Positions 7,820-15,801 of a DNA stretch of 64,000 nucleotides are shown here, one piece after another. The stretch comes from Kitasatospora viridis. GTDB lineage: Bacteria; Actinomycetota; Actinomycetes; Streptomycetales; Streptomycetaceae. The position numbers and the translations under genes are program-made. Position 1 is the stretch's first letter; every line of letters begins with the position of its first letter. The DNA lies in assembly GCF_007829815.1 (NCBI RefSeq), contig NZ_VIWT01000001.1:4679001-4743000 (forward strand), in the 5' to 3' direction. The notes below the pieces were generated by a model. The model saw only the letters and a program-made list of their open reading frames with translations, was not told the DNA's origin and searched no databases.

Positions 7820-8931
7820 AGCTTGCCCAGCAGTTCGGCGGCGGTGGGCAGCCGGGGCGGGGTGCGCTTCGCGGCCGGGTGGGCGGGCTCGAACAGCTCC
7901 TCGGCCAGGGTGTCGGAGGCGGCCTGCAGCAGCGGCAGCGCCAGCACCGCGGCGACGCCCTCGCCGGTGGTGACCTGCTGCTCGTGCAGCGGGGTCAGGG
8001 TGAGCCGGTCGTAGGCCTTGGCCAGGGCCGGCTCGCCGGTCAGCGCGGCGGCCCGCCACCACTCCGGTGCCCGGAACGCGATCCGCTGGGCGACCAGCGC
8101 GCAGGCGGCGGAGACCACGCCGTCCAGCACCACGGGCAGCCGGCGCACCGCGGCCTGCAGCAGGAAGCCGGTGATCGCCGCGAAGTCGGCGCCGCCGGTG
8201 GCCGCGAGCAGCGCCAGCTGGTCGCCGAGCACGGGCCGGGCCCGGCGCAGCGAGTCGCGGATCGCCGCGCACTTGACCATCCAGACCCGGTCGTCGATGC
8301 CGGAGCCGCGCCCGCAGACGGCGGCCGCGTCGGTGCCGCAGAGCGCGCCGATCAGCACCGCGGCCACGGTGGTGGAGCCGACCCCGAGGTCGCCGAGCAG
8401 CACCAGGTCGGTGCCCAGGTCGGCCTCCTCGTCGGCCAGTTCGACGCCGGCGGCGAAGGCCCGGGCGGCCTCGTCCGGGGTGAGCGCGTCGGTCCGGTCG
8501 ATCCGCCCGGAGCCGCGGCGCACCCGGAACCGGGTGACCTCCTCGGGGAACTCGTCCTCGGGCGCGTCCACCGCGAGGTCGACCACCCGCAGTTCGGCGC
8601 CGTACCGGCGGGCCAGCTTGGCCACCGGCGCGGTGCCCTCCAGCACTTCGCGCACCCGGCGGGCGGTGCCGCCGGCCGCCGGCAGCCGGGAGACGCCGAG
8701 CTCGGCGATGCCGTGGTCGGCGGCGAACAGCAGCACCTTGGCCGCGCCGACCGGGCGGACCGGCGAGGCCCCCTGCACGGAGGCGAGCCAGCTGCCCAGT
8801 TCCTCCAGCCGGCCGAAGCCGCCGCGCGGCTGGTCCAGCTCCTGCCAGCGCTCCTCGGCGGTGCGGCGGGCGCCGTCGTCGGGGCGCTCGACGCGGGAGG
8901 CGAACATATCGAGATCCACGGTGGTGTCCAT
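7816..8931 (-). CDS. cobT: Nicotinate-nucleotide-dimethylbenzimidazole phosphoribosyltransferase
   Basis: A 371-residue enzyme that makes alpha-ribazole phosphate from nicotinate mononucleotide and the lower-ligand base, feeding CobS. Family features: FAADHGIAELGVSRLPA near residue 70, LGDLGVGSTTVAA (the conserved GEMGIGNTT-like loop), and GGADFAAITGFLLQAA towards the C-terminus. The start is ATG at 8931 (MDTTVDLDMFA); a TTG at 8949 is a weaker alternative. It lies between cobU (upstream, 40 bases) and cobS (CTGA overlap), giving a cobU-cobT-cobS operon. The catalytic Glu near the C-terminus was not mapped with certainty. Confidence 0.92.
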   Translation of the reverse strand: MDTTVDLDMFASRVERPDDGARRTAEERWQELDQPRGGFGRLEELGSWLASVQGASPVRPVGAAKVLLFAADHGIAELGVSRLPAAGGTARRVREVLEGTAPVAKLARRYGAELRVVDLAVDAPEDEFPEEVTRFRVRRGSGRIDRTDALTPDEAARAFAAGVELADEEADLGTDLVLLGDLGVGSTTVAAVLIGALCGTDAAAVCGRGSGIDDRVWMVKCAAIRDSLRRARPVLGDQLALLAATGGADFAAITGFLLQAAVRRLPVVLDGVVSAACALVAQRIAFRAPEWWRAAALTGEPALAKAYDRLTLTPLHEQQVTTGEGVAAVLALPLLQAASDTLAEELFEPAHPAAKRTPPRLPTAAELLGKL

Positions 8932-8971
8932 CGCGGGGAACCTTACCAATCGGCTCCGCCCCGCAGGGGGG

Positions 8972-9526
8972 TCAGGAGGCGGCGTTCTTGATGGTGAGCG
9001 CCTGACCGGCGACCACCAGCAGCACCTGGTCGGCCGACTCGGCGACCGCCATGTTGAGCCGGCCCAGGGTGTCCCGGAACCGTCGCCCGGCCGCGGTGGC
9101 CGGCACCACGCCCAGCCCGACCTCGTTGCTGACCAGCACCACCCGGCGCCGGGTCAGCCGGACGGCCTCGGCCAGCTCGGCGCAGCGCATCGTCACGGAG
9201 GTCTCCGCCCAGCGGGCCCACTCGTCGTCGTCCCAGGCGTTGGCGCCGTCCATCACGTGGGTCAGCCACAGGCCCAGGCAGTCGATCAGCACCGGTGCCG
9301 GGTCGGCGGCGTCGGCCAGCACCCGCTCCAGCTCCCAGGTCTCGGCGGTGCGCCAGCCGTCCGGTCGGCGGGCCCGGTGCAGCTCGACCCGCCGGGCCCA
9401 GTCCGCGTCGTCCGCCCGGGTTCCGCCGGTGGCCACGTAGAGCACGTCGGGGTGGTCCAGGAGCAGCTGCTCGGCCCTCGTCGACTTGCCGGAGCGGGCC
9501 CCGCCGAGGATCAGGGTGCGTGTCAT
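8972..9526 (-). CDS. cobU: Adenosylcobinamide kinase / adenosylcobinamide-phosphate guanylyltransferase
   Basis: A 184-residue bifunctional P-loop enzyme that phosphorylates adenosylcobinamide and then adds GMP from GTP. Seen: the Walker A loop GGARSGKST at residues 8-16, the CLGLWLTHVM segment, and the family motif VSNEVGLGVVP with the nucleotide-binding Asn/Glu. The start is ATG at 9526 (MTRTLILGG); an in-frame ATG at 9535 (MERMTRT) is possible because the Shine-Dalgarno signal is weak for both. First gene of cobUTS. The 82-base gap to the divergent small gene at 9609 holds no cobalamin riboswitch that I can see. Confidence 0.93.
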   Translation of the reverse strand: MTRTLILGGARSGKSTRAEQLLLDHPDVLYVATGGTRADDADWARRVELHRARRPDGWRTAETWELERVLADAADPAPVLIDCLGLWLTHVMDGANAWDDDEWARWAETSVTMRCAELAEAVRLTRRRVVLVSNEVGLGVVPATAAGRRFRDTLGRLNMAVAESADQVLLVVAGQALTIKNAAS

Positions 9527-9608
9527 ACGCTCCATCCTGGCCCACCGGGGTTGAGCGGTGGCAGGGCGGGCAGCCTGCCTGCTGAGCAGTCGACAGAAGG
9601 AGCGGACC

Positions 9609-9809
9609 ATGGCGTGGACCTGGAAGTACCTGGCGGCGGACGGCGCGGTGGCCGGTCCGGCCGAGCCGGCCGAGGACTTCGGCAGCCAGGGCGACGCCGA
9701 GAGCTGGATCGGCGAGGAGTGGAAGACCCTCAAGGCGGACGGCGTGGACCGCGTGGTGCTGCTGGAGGATGGCGCCGAGATCTACACGATGAGCCTGCAG
9801 GAGTCCTGA
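9609..9809 (+). CDS. Small conserved acidic protein of unknown function
   Basis: A 66-residue soluble protein (MAWTWKYLAADG...), Trp-rich at the N-terminus and acidic overall, ending YTMSLQES. It has an ideal ribosome binding site (AAGGAG) eight bases before the ATG, and nearly every codon ends in G or C, so it is well supported as a gene. Aromatic residues and the even spacing of charged residues suggest a small folded domain. I do not recognise a characterised family; similar short proteins are common in streptomycetes. It is divergent from cobUTS and convergent with the methyltransferase gene. Confidence 0.75.
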   Translation: MAWTWKYLAADGAVAGPAEPAEDFGSQGDAESWIGEEWKTLKADGVDRVVLLEDGAEIYTMSLQES

Positions 9810-9842
9810 CGGGGCGTCACCGGGGCGTGCCGTGCCGGTCGG

Positions 9843-10805
9843 CTACTTGGTGCCGACCAGGTGCATCAGCGCGGCCACCTGCCGGTACGGGTCCGCCCGG
9901 CCGGCCCGGTCCTCGGCGTCCAGCAGCTGGCCGAGCTGGCGCCCGTCCACCGGGGCCGCGTGGTCCGGCATCGCGTCGGTGAAGACCCGCACGCCGTACC
10001 AGTGCCGCAGCGGCACCGAGACCTCGCGCAGCGTGGTGGCCAGGTCGGCCAGCCGGTCGGCGCGGGCGGTCAGGCCCAGCCGGTTGGTGTAGTGGTCCGA
10101 GTCGAAGGCCTGCAGGGCGGCCCGCCAGTCACCGGTGAGGCCGGCCCGCATGGCCAGCGCGTCCCGGTTGCGGGCGAGCAGCGAGAGCAGGCCGGCGGGC
10201 GCGACCATCCGGGCCAGCGAGGCGATCAGCGGGCCCGGGTCGGGCAGGTACATCAGCACGCCGTGGCAGAGCACCACGTCGAAGCTGCCGGGCGCGAACC
10301 AGCGCCCGCAGTGGTGGCCGTCCCCGCTGAGCAGCCGGACCCGCTCGCGCACCTGCGGCGGCTCGGCGCCGAGCATCGCCTGGGCGGCGCCCAGGGTGAC
10401 CGGGTCGGAGTCCAGGCCGGTGATCCAGTGGCCGGCCCGGGCCAGCCGGACCGCCTGGGTGCCCTGGCCGCAGCCGACGTCCAGCACCCGCAGCGGGGCC
10501 CTGGTGGCCCGCTCGCCGAAGTGCCCGGTCAGCTGCTCGGCCAGCTGGCGGCCGACCATCTCCTGGCGGACCAGGTTGTGCAGGCCGCCCTGCCGGTCGA
10601 GCCAGGCGCCGGCACCGCCGGCGAAGGAGCCGCTGCGGGCCGGCAGGCCGTGCTGCCCGGCGTACCCGTGGGCGGCGTGGCCGGCCTGCTGGTGGCCGCG
10701 GTCGTGCCCCCCGCCGGCCTGCCCGGGCAGCGCGTACGGACCGGGCCCACCGCCGTTGACCGGGCTGGCGGGCGGCCGGTCGTACGGCAGCGGTTCCGCG
10801 GTCAG
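9843..10805 (-). CDS. Class I SAM-dependent methyltransferase with Gly/His-rich N-terminus
   Basis: A 320-residue methyltransferase. The Rossmann motif I VLDVGCGQGTQAVRLA and the acidic end of strand 2 (GLDSD) are clear, followed by SFDVVLCHGVLMYLPDP (motif post I/II). The substrate cannot be told. The first in-frame ATG (10559) falls inside the conserved pre-domain helix (LVRQEMVGRQLAEQL). In-frame sequence with family-like character (GAWLDRQGGLHNLVRQ) continues upstream with no ATG, GTG or TTG until a CTG at 10805, which overlaps the stop of the DUF3043 gene in CTGA. I therefore take CTG as the start, giving a Gly/His/Pro-rich N-terminal extension of about 60 residues. Confidence 0.72.
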   Translation of the reverse strand: MTAEPLPYDRPPASPVNGGGPGPYALPGQAGGGHDRGHQQAGHAAHGYAGQHGLPARSGSFAGGAGAWLDRQGGLHNLVRQEMVGRQLAEQLTGHFGERATRAPLRVLDVGCGQGTQAVRLARAGHWITGLDSDPVTLGAAQAMLGAEPPQVRERVRLLSGDGHHCGRWFAPGSFDVVLCHGVLMYLPDPGPLIASLARMVAPAGLLSLLARNRDALAMRAGLTGDWRAALQAFDSDHYTNRLGLTARADRLADLATTLREVSVPLRHWYGVRVFTDAMPDHAAPVDGRQLGQLLDAEDRAGRADPYRQVAALMHLVGTK

Positions 10806-11401
10806 GGGTGCTCGCCCCGCTTCACCTGCGGCTTGGGCAGCCGCAGCCGGCGCAGCTGGAGGTTGCGCATCAGCGCGTACATCACGGCGCCGCGGGCGTT
10901 CTCCTCCGGGAAGCGGTTGGCGAGCGCGCGGCGCAGGCCGAAGCTGAGCCGGGCGAAGTCGATCACGACCAGGATCAGGAAGAGCAGGAAGAGCAGCGTG
11001 GAGAGCAGCTGCAGCAGCGGCACCCGGAGCACGCTGAGCACCAGGATCAGCACCGCGAACGGCAGGAAGAACTCGGCGACGGACCAGCGGGAGTCCATGT
11101 AGTCGCGGGCGAACCGGCGCACCGGGCCCTTGTCGCGGGCCGGCAGCGCCCGCTCGTCGCCGTTCAGCAGCGCCTCGCGCTGCTTCTCGCGCTGCACCCG
11201 CAGGCGCTCGCGCGACTGGCGGGCCGCCTCCTTGCGGTCCTTGGGCACGGTCACCCGCTGGCGGCGATTGGCCTCGGCGTCGCTGCGCTTCGGGGTGGGG
11301 CGGCCCTTCTTCGCCTGCGGATCGCGGGACTGGGGCGCGGCGTCCTGCTCGGCCAGTGCGGTGGCGGAGGAGGGGGCTTCATCTGAACGGCGTCGGAACA
11401 C
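10802..11401 (-). CDS. DUF3043 two-helix membrane protein
   Basis: A 199-residue protein starting VFRRRSDE (GTG at 11401). A long highly basic N-terminal half (KKGRPTPKRSDAEANRRQR, then a charged helix) precedes two hydrophobic segments (about residues 110-130 and 137-158) joined by a short RVPLL turn, and a basic C-terminus. This layout is typical of DUF3043, an actinobacterial family of unknown function. The start was chosen where the family begins; the frame is open to 11479. It lies upstream of, and is coupled to, the methyltransferase gene. It is divergent from pspA. Confidence 0.75.
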   Translation of the reverse strand: MFRRRSDEAPSSATALAEQDAAPQSRDPQAKKGRPTPKRSDAEANRRQRVTVPKDRKEAARQSRERLRVQREKQREALLNGDERALPARDKGPVRRFARDYMDSRWSVAEFFLPFAVLILVLSVLRVPLLQLLSTLLFLLFLILVVIDFARLSFGLRRALANRFPEENARGAVMYALMRNLQLRRLRLPKPQVKRGEHP

Positions 11402-11527
11402 ACGACCAGGGTACGGGGTGGCCGTCCCGGACGACGGACCCCAGGGGCGGCCCGACCACGGGTGAGGGTCCGGATCCACCTCGGGGAGGACGCCGGGACC
11501 GGTCCCGTCGTAGCAGTCTTGTTGCAG

Positions 11528-11563
11528 GTAGGTGTACTGCGGTCATTGCCACGCTGCACCTAC
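11528..11563. repeat. Inverted repeat between DUF3043 and pspA
   Basis: GTAGGTG (11528-11534) and CACCTAC (11557-11563) form 7-bp arms around a 22-base spacer, 67 bases before the pspA start. It may be an operator or leader element of the pspA transcript; the regulator is unknown. Confidence 0.35.
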
Positions 11564-11629
11564 ACTCGCAGTAGATAATTCGGTACGAGATAGCAATCCG
11601 CAGCCCGGAGAAGGGGGCACCCGAGGCCC

Positions 11630-12451
11630 ATGAGCGACGGAATCATGAAGCGTATGGGGTTGATCTTCCGCTCCAAGGCCAACAAGGCCCTGGACCGGGC
11701 GGAGGATCCCCGCGAGACGCTCGACTACTCGTACCAGAAGCAGCTCGAACTGCTGCAGAAGGTCCGCCGCGGGGTCGCCGACGTGGCCACCTCGCGCAAG
11801 CGCCTGGAGCTCCAGCTGACCCAGCTGCAGCAGCAGTCGGCCAAGTACGAGGACCAGGGCCGCAAGGCGCTCTCGCTGGGCCGGGAGGACCTGGCCCGTG
11901 AGGCGCTGACCCGCAAGTCGTCGATGCAGTCCCAGATCAACGACCTCCAGGTGCAGTACCAGCAGCTGCAGGCCGAGGAGGAGAAGCTCACGCTCGCCTC
12001 CCAGCGCCTGCAGGCCAAGGTGGACGCCTTCCGCACCAAGAAGGAGACCATCAAGGCGACCTACACCGCCGCCCAGGCGCAGACCCGGATCGCCGAGTCG
12101 TTCTCCGGCATCTCGGAGGAGATGGGCGACGTGGGCCTGGCGATCCAGCGGGCCGAGGACAAGACGGCGCAGATGCAGGCCCGGGCCGGCGCGATCGACG
12201 AGCTGCTCGCCTCCGGCGCGCTGGACGACTCCTCCGGCCTCGGCCGCAAGGACGACATCGAGGCCGAGCTGGAGCGGGTGGCCGGCGGCAGCGACGTCGA
12301 GCTGGAGCTCGCCCGGATGAAGGCCGAGCTGGGCGGCGGGCCGTCCGGCCCGGCCGCGATCGAGCAGGGCAACGGCGGTTCGCAGCACCAGCAGCAGCCG
12401 GGCCACGGGCAGCAGGACACCCCGCCCGGCACCATCAACTACCAGAAGTGA
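11630..12451 (+). CDS. pspA: Phage shock protein A / Vipp1 (IM30) homologue
   Basis: A 273-residue coiled-coil protein that polymerises on the inner face of the membrane to preserve its integrity under envelope stress. The PspA signature is visible: an amphipathic N-terminal helix (GIMKRMGLIFRSKANKALDRAEDPRE), then heptad-rich helices (KQLELLQKVRRGVADV, RKRLELQLTQLQQQ) up to residue 220, and a Gln/His/Gly-rich disordered tail. The ribosome binding site is GGAG/GGGGG upstream of the ATG at 11630. Streptomycetes lack the E. coli pspBC partners. Here it is followed after 37 bases by the actinobacterial partner pspAA. Confidence 0.93.
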   Translation: MSDGIMKRMGLIFRSKANKALDRAEDPRETLDYSYQKQLELLQKVRRGVADVATSRKRLELQLTQLQQQSAKYEDQGRKALSLGREDLAREALTRKSSMQSQINDLQVQYQQLQAEEEKLTLASQRLQAKVDAFRTKKETIKATYTAAQAQTRIAESFSGISEEMGDVGLAIQRAEDKTAQMQARAGAIDELLASGALDDSSGLGRKDDIEAELERVAGGSDVELELARMKAELGGGPSGPAAIEQGNGGSQHQQQPGHGQQDTPPGTINYQK

Positions 12452-12488
12452 CGTCCAGCCAGCTCCGAACGCAGGGAGATAGACCGGC

Positions 12489-12782
12489 ATGATCATGCGG
12501 ATCATGGGGGAGGGCCAGTTCGAGGTCGCCGACGAGCACCTCAACCGGCTGAACCAGCTCGACGACGAGCTGCTCGCGGCGCTGGACTCGGGTAACGAGA
12601 CGGTGTTCCGCAGCACCCTGGACAACCTGCTCGGCGCGATCCGGGAGGTCGCCACCCCGGTGGCGGCCGACTACCTGGGCCCGTCCGACTCGATCCTGCC
12701 GCAGGACGGCGCCACCATCGAGGAGGTCCGCGAACTGCTCCGGGCCGAGGGCGACGGGCTGATCCCGGGCATCCCGGAGTAG
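12489..12782 (+). CDS. PspA-associated domain protein (PspAA)
   Basis: A 97-residue protein beginning MIMRIMGEGQFEV, matching the PspAA family that sits next to pspA in actinobacteria and archaea. Mixed alpha/beta character: a short N-terminal strand, a Leu-rich helix (LNRLNQLDDELLAALDSG), and a conserved LGPSDSILP turn before the C-terminal helix. It probably modulates PspA assembly or links it to other stress systems; the mechanism is not established. The start could also be the second ATG at 12495. The pair ends in a strong bidirectional hairpin. Confidence 0.85.
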   Translation: MIMRIMGEGQFEVADEHLNRLNQLDDELLAALDSGNETVFRSTLDNLLGAIREVATPVAADYLGPSDSILPQDGATIEEVRELLRAEGDGLIPGIPE

Positions 12783-12800
12783 GTCCGAGCACGTACCGAA

Positions 12801-12840
12801 CGAGAGGGGCGGCACACCGAACGGTGTGCCGCCCCTCTCG
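12801..12840. terminator. 18-bp bidirectional hairpin between pspAA and nadA
   Basis: Perfect arms 12801-12818 (CGAGAGGGGCGG...) and 12823-12840 with a GAAC loop, lying between the convergent stops of pspAA and nadA. It can serve both transcripts. Confidence 0.9.
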
Positions 12841-12857
12841 GCGTGCGCGGGCGGCGC

Positions 12858-14039
12858 CTACGGCAGGGCCAGCATCCGGTCCAGCGCTGCCTTGGCGTAC
12901 TTCTCGGTCTCCGGCTCCACCGTGATCACGTTCGGCACCCGGCCCTCGACCAGCGACTCCAGCGCCCAGACCAGGTGCGGCAGGTCGATCCGGTTCATCG
13001 TGGAGCAGAAGCAGACCGAGCGGTCCAGGAAGACGATCTCCTTGTCCGGGTGGGCGTTGGCCAGCCGGCGGACCAGGTTCAGCTCGGTGCCGATCGCCCA
13101 CTTGGAGCCGGGCTCGGCGGCGTCCAGGGCCTTGATGATGTACTCGGTCGAGCCGACCTCGTCGGCGGCGGCGACCACCTCGTGGCGGCACTCCGGGTGC
13201 ACCATCACGGTCACGCCCGGGATCCGCTCGCGGACCTCGCGCACCGAGTCCACGGTGAACCGGCCGTGCACCGAGCAGTGGCCGCGCCAGAGGATCATCT
13301 TGGCGTCGCGCAGCTGCTCGACGGTCAGGCCGCCGTTCGGCTTGTGCGGGTTGTAGAGCACGCAGTCGTCCAGCGAGAAGCCCATGTCCCGCACCGCGGT
13401 GTTGCGGCCCAGGTGCTGGTCCGGCAGGAAGAGCACCTTCTCGCCCTGCTCGAAGGCCCACTCCAGGGCGCGCTTGGCGTTGGAGGAGGTGCAGATGGTG
13501 CCGCCGTGCTTGCCGGTGAAGGCCTTGATGTCGGCGGAGGAGTTCATGTAGGAGACCGGCACCACGGTGTCGGCGATCCCGGCCTCGGTCAGCACGTCCC
13601 AGCACTCGGCGACCTGCTCGGCGGTGGCCATGTCGGCCATCGAGCAGCCGGCCGCCAGGTCGGGCAGCACGACCTGCTGGGCGGCGGTGGTGAGGATGTC
13701 CGCGGACTCGGCCATGAAGTGCACGCCGCAGAAGACGATGTACTCGGCCTCCGGGCGGGCCGCGGCGTCGCGGGCGAGCTTGAAGGAGTCACCGGTGACG
13801 TCGGCGAACTCGATGACCTCGTCGCGCTGGTAGTGGTGGCCCAGGATGAAGACGCGGTCACCGAGCTTGGCCTTGGCGGCGCGGGCGCGCTCGACCAGGT
13901 CCGGGTCGGAGGCCGGAGGCAGGTCGCCGGGGCACTCCACGCCGCGCTCGCTGTTCGGGTCGGCCTGGCGGCCGAGCAGGAGCAGGGCGAGCGGCGTGGC
14001 GGCGGGCTCGGCGAAGCTGGTGTCAACGGTGGTGGTCAC
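12858..14039 (-). CDS. nadA: Quinolinate synthase
   Basis: A 393-residue [4Fe-4S] enzyme that condenses iminoaspartate with dihydroxyacetone phosphate to quinolinate in de novo NAD synthesis. The three cluster cysteines are in VFCGVHFMAES, MVHPECRHEV and the SVCFCSTMNRIDLPHL region. GHHYQRDEVIEFAD and PDQHLGRNTA are also typical. The start is the GTG at 14039 with AGGAGGG nine bases upstream. nadB and nadC are not in the window, so here nadA stands alone. The divergent spacer carries a perfect palindrome that may be its operator. Confidence 0.95.
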   Translation of the reverse strand: MTTTVDTSFAEPAATPLALLLLGRQADPNSERGVECPGDLPPASDPDLVERARAAKAKLGDRVFILGHHYQRDEVIEFADVTGDSFKLARDAAARPEAEYIVFCGVHFMAESADILTTAAQQVVLPDLAAGCSMADMATAEQVAECWDVLTEAGIADTVVPVSYMNSSADIKAFTGKHGGTICTSSNAKRALEWAFEQGEKVLFLPDQHLGRNTAVRDMGFSLDDCVLYNPHKPNGGLTVEQLRDAKMILWRGHCSVHGRFTVDSVREVRERIPGVTVMVHPECRHEVVAAADEVGSTEYIIKALDAAEPGSKWAIGTELNLVRRLANAHPDKEIVFLDRSVCFCSTMNRIDLPHLVWALESLVEGRVPNVITVEPETEKYAKAALDRMLALP

Positions 14040-14093
14040 GGGCGGGTGCCCTCCTGTGCGGCCGGACGCTCCCAGCCTTCTCGTCTATCTGAC

Positions 14094-14108
14094 GTTATCT
14101 ATGATAAC
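14094..14108. promoter_or_regulatory. Palindrome in the nadA/oxidoreductase divergent promoter
   Basis: GTTATC-TAT-GATAAC is a perfect 6-3-6 inverted repeat, AT-rich in a GC-rich spacer, 55 bases upstream of nadA. It is placed where a repressor of nadA would bind. NAD genes in other bacteria answer to NiaR, NadR or NrtR; I cannot say which, if any, binds here. Confidence 0.5.
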
Positions 14109-14224
14109 CCGTTCGCGTCACTCTGACGATGGACATCGTGTCGATGTGACGCGATCGTCTGTGCGGTCTGTAGTGGCCCCGCGCAGCCGGTGCGGGGTGC
14201 CCTGGGAGCGTGTTTGCTGGAGCA

Positions 14225-15151
14225 ATGAAGGCAATCGCGATCAATCGCTACGGTGGCCCGGAGGTCGTCGAGTACCTCGACCTGCCGGACCCCAAACTGG
14301 CCCCCGACGCGGTGCTGGTGCGGGTCCGGGCGGCCGGCGTCAACCCGGTGGACCGGCAGGTCCGCGAGGGCCTGGTGGACGCCGTCCTGGACGTGCACTT
14401 CCCGCTGGTCCTGGGCTGGGACGCGGCCGGGGTGGTGGAGCGGGTCGGCCCCGGCGTCACCGAGTACCAGGTGGGCGACAAGGTGATGGGCTACGTCCGC
14501 AAGGACTCCGTGCAGCACGGCACCTACGCCGAGCTGGTCGCCGCTCCCGTCCGGACCCTGGCGCACAAGCCCGCCTCGCTCGACTGGGCGCAGGCCGGCG
14601 GCCTGCCGCTGGCCGGGCTGACCGCCTACCAGGGGCTGCGCGACGCGCTCGCGGTCAAGCCCGGCGAGACGGTGCTGATCCACGCGGCGGCCGGCGGGGT
14701 GGGCAGCTTCGCCACCCAGATCGCGGTCGCGCTCGGCGCTCGGGTGATCGGCACCGCCGGCGAGCACAACCACGAGTACCTGCGCTCGCTGGGCGCCGAG
14801 CCGGTGCGCTACGGCAGCGGCCTGGTCGACCGGGTCAGGGCGCTCGCACCGCAAGGCGTGGACGCGGCCTTCGACCTGGTCGGCGGCCCGGCGCTGGCGG
14901 CCAGCCGGGAGCTGGTGGCCGACCCGGGGCGGATCGCCTCGATCGTCGACCCCGCGGTGCTCGACCTGGGCGGGCGCTTCGTCTTCGTCCGCCCCGACGC
15001 CGCCGACCTGGCCGCGCTCGCCGACCTGGCCGACGCCGGCCGGCTCACCGTCAACGTCGCCGCGACCTTCCCGCTGGCCCAGGCCGCCTCCGCCCAGTCG
15101 CTCAACGCCGAGGGCCGGACCAGGGGCAAGATCGTCCTCACGGTGGACTGA
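14225..15151 (+). CDS. Zinc-independent MDR-family NADPH:quinone-type oxidoreductase
   Basis: A 308-residue medium-chain dehydrogenase/reductase starting MKAIAINRYGGPEVVEY. Seen: an N-terminal GroES-like domain (AAGVNPVDRQVREG), the GWDAAGVVERVG segment, and a nucleotide-binding Rossmann fold with HAAAGGVGSFATQIAVALGARVIGTA. Catalytic zinc cysteines are absent, as in the quinone oxidoreductase group, so it likely reduces quinones or enones with NADPH. The start is ATG at 14225. Divergent from nadA, they share a 185-base spacer. The physiological substrate is unknown. Confidence 0.85.
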   Translation: MKAIAINRYGGPEVVEYLDLPDPKLAPDAVLVRVRAAGVNPVDRQVREGLVDAVLDVHFPLVLGWDAAGVVERVGPGVTEYQVGDKVMGYVRKDSVQHGTYAELVAAPVRTLAHKPASLDWAQAGGLPLAGLTAYQGLRDALAVKPGETVLIHAAAGGVGSFATQIAVALGARVIGTAGEHNHEYLRSLGAEPVRYGSGLVDRVRALAPQGVDAAFDLVGGPALAASRELVADPGRIASIVDPAVLDLGGRFVFVRPDAADLAALADLADAGRLTVNVAATFPLAQAASAQSLNAEGRTRGKIVLTVD

Positions 15152-15221
15152 TCACCGGCGTTCGGGAGAATGGGGACGACACCGCCGTCCGCAATCCGAA
15201 CCACCCGGGAGACCTCCGGCC

Positions 15222-15674
15222 ATGAGCAGCAGCAGACCGCCGGTCGACCTGGACGAGACCGACCGCCTGCTCCTCGCCCACCTGGGCCGGGACGGGCGGG
15301 CCTCGTACGCCGAGATCGGCCTGCTCGCCAACCTCTCCGCCACCGCCGTGCGCCGGCGGATCGACCGGCTGCGGGCCCGCGGCGTGGTCCGCGGCTTCAC
15401 CGTGGTGCTCGACCCGGAACTGCTCGGCTGGCAGACCGAGGCCTTCGTCGAGGTGTACTGCCGCGAGCGCACCGCCCCCGAGGAGATCCTGGCCAGCCTG
15501 CGCCAGTTCCCCGAGGTGGTCGCGGCCTGGACGGTCACCGGCGACCCCGACGCGCTGGTGCACCTGCGGGCCGCCGACACCCGCCACCTGGAGGCGGTGA
15601 TCGAGCGGATCCGCAAGGAGCCCGGGGTGCAGCGCAGCCGCAGCTCGGTGGTGCTCTCCCGGCTGATCGGCTGA
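15222..15674 (+). CDS. Lrp/AsnC-family transcriptional regulator
   Basis: A 150-residue regulator with an N-terminal winged helix-turn-helix (LDETDRLLLAHLGRDGRASYAEIGLLANLSATAVRRRIDRL, residues 9-49) and a C-terminal RAM effector domain with alternating beta/alpha pattern and the turn VTGDPDALVHLRA (about 107-119). This is the full-length domain set. It lies 127 bases upstream of a PLP-dependent decarboxylase on the same strand. Such pairs usually mean the regulator senses the amino acid handled by the enzyme; that link is inferred. A 15691-15724 inverted repeat sits in the gap. Confidence 0.88.
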   Translation: MSSSRPPVDLDETDRLLLAHLGRDGRASYAEIGLLANLSATAVRRRIDRLRARGVVRGFTVVLDPELLGWQTEAFVEVYCRERTAPEEILASLRQFPEVVAAWTVTGDPDALVHLRAADTRHLEAVIERIRKEPGVQRSRSSVVLSRLIG

Positions 15675-15690
15675 CGCAGGAATCCTGCGC

Positions 15691-15724
15691 GCCGGGCACG
15701 GAAGACGCTCGAAAACTGCCCGGC
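15691..15724 (+). repeat. Inverted repeat between asnC-type gene and decarboxylase gene
   Basis: GCCGGGCA (15691-15698) and TGCCCGGC (15717-15724) enclose 18 bases. It lies 17 bases after the regulator's stop and about 80 bases before the decarboxylase start. It could be a weak terminator or an Lrp-type operator; the long spacer makes a classical terminator less likely. Confidence 0.4.
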
Positions 15725-15801
15725 ACGGCGCATTCGGACGCGCGCGCGTTCGACCTCGCTGCCTAGGCTGAACAGCAGTTATTCAGTCGAAGGAGCCTCC
15801 A

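Noticed and set aside
9527..9608. Cobalamin riboswitch upstream of cobUTS
   Set aside because: The spacer is only 82 bases and lacks the B12-box (AGCCAGGAGACCTGC-like); none was found upstream of the other cob genes.
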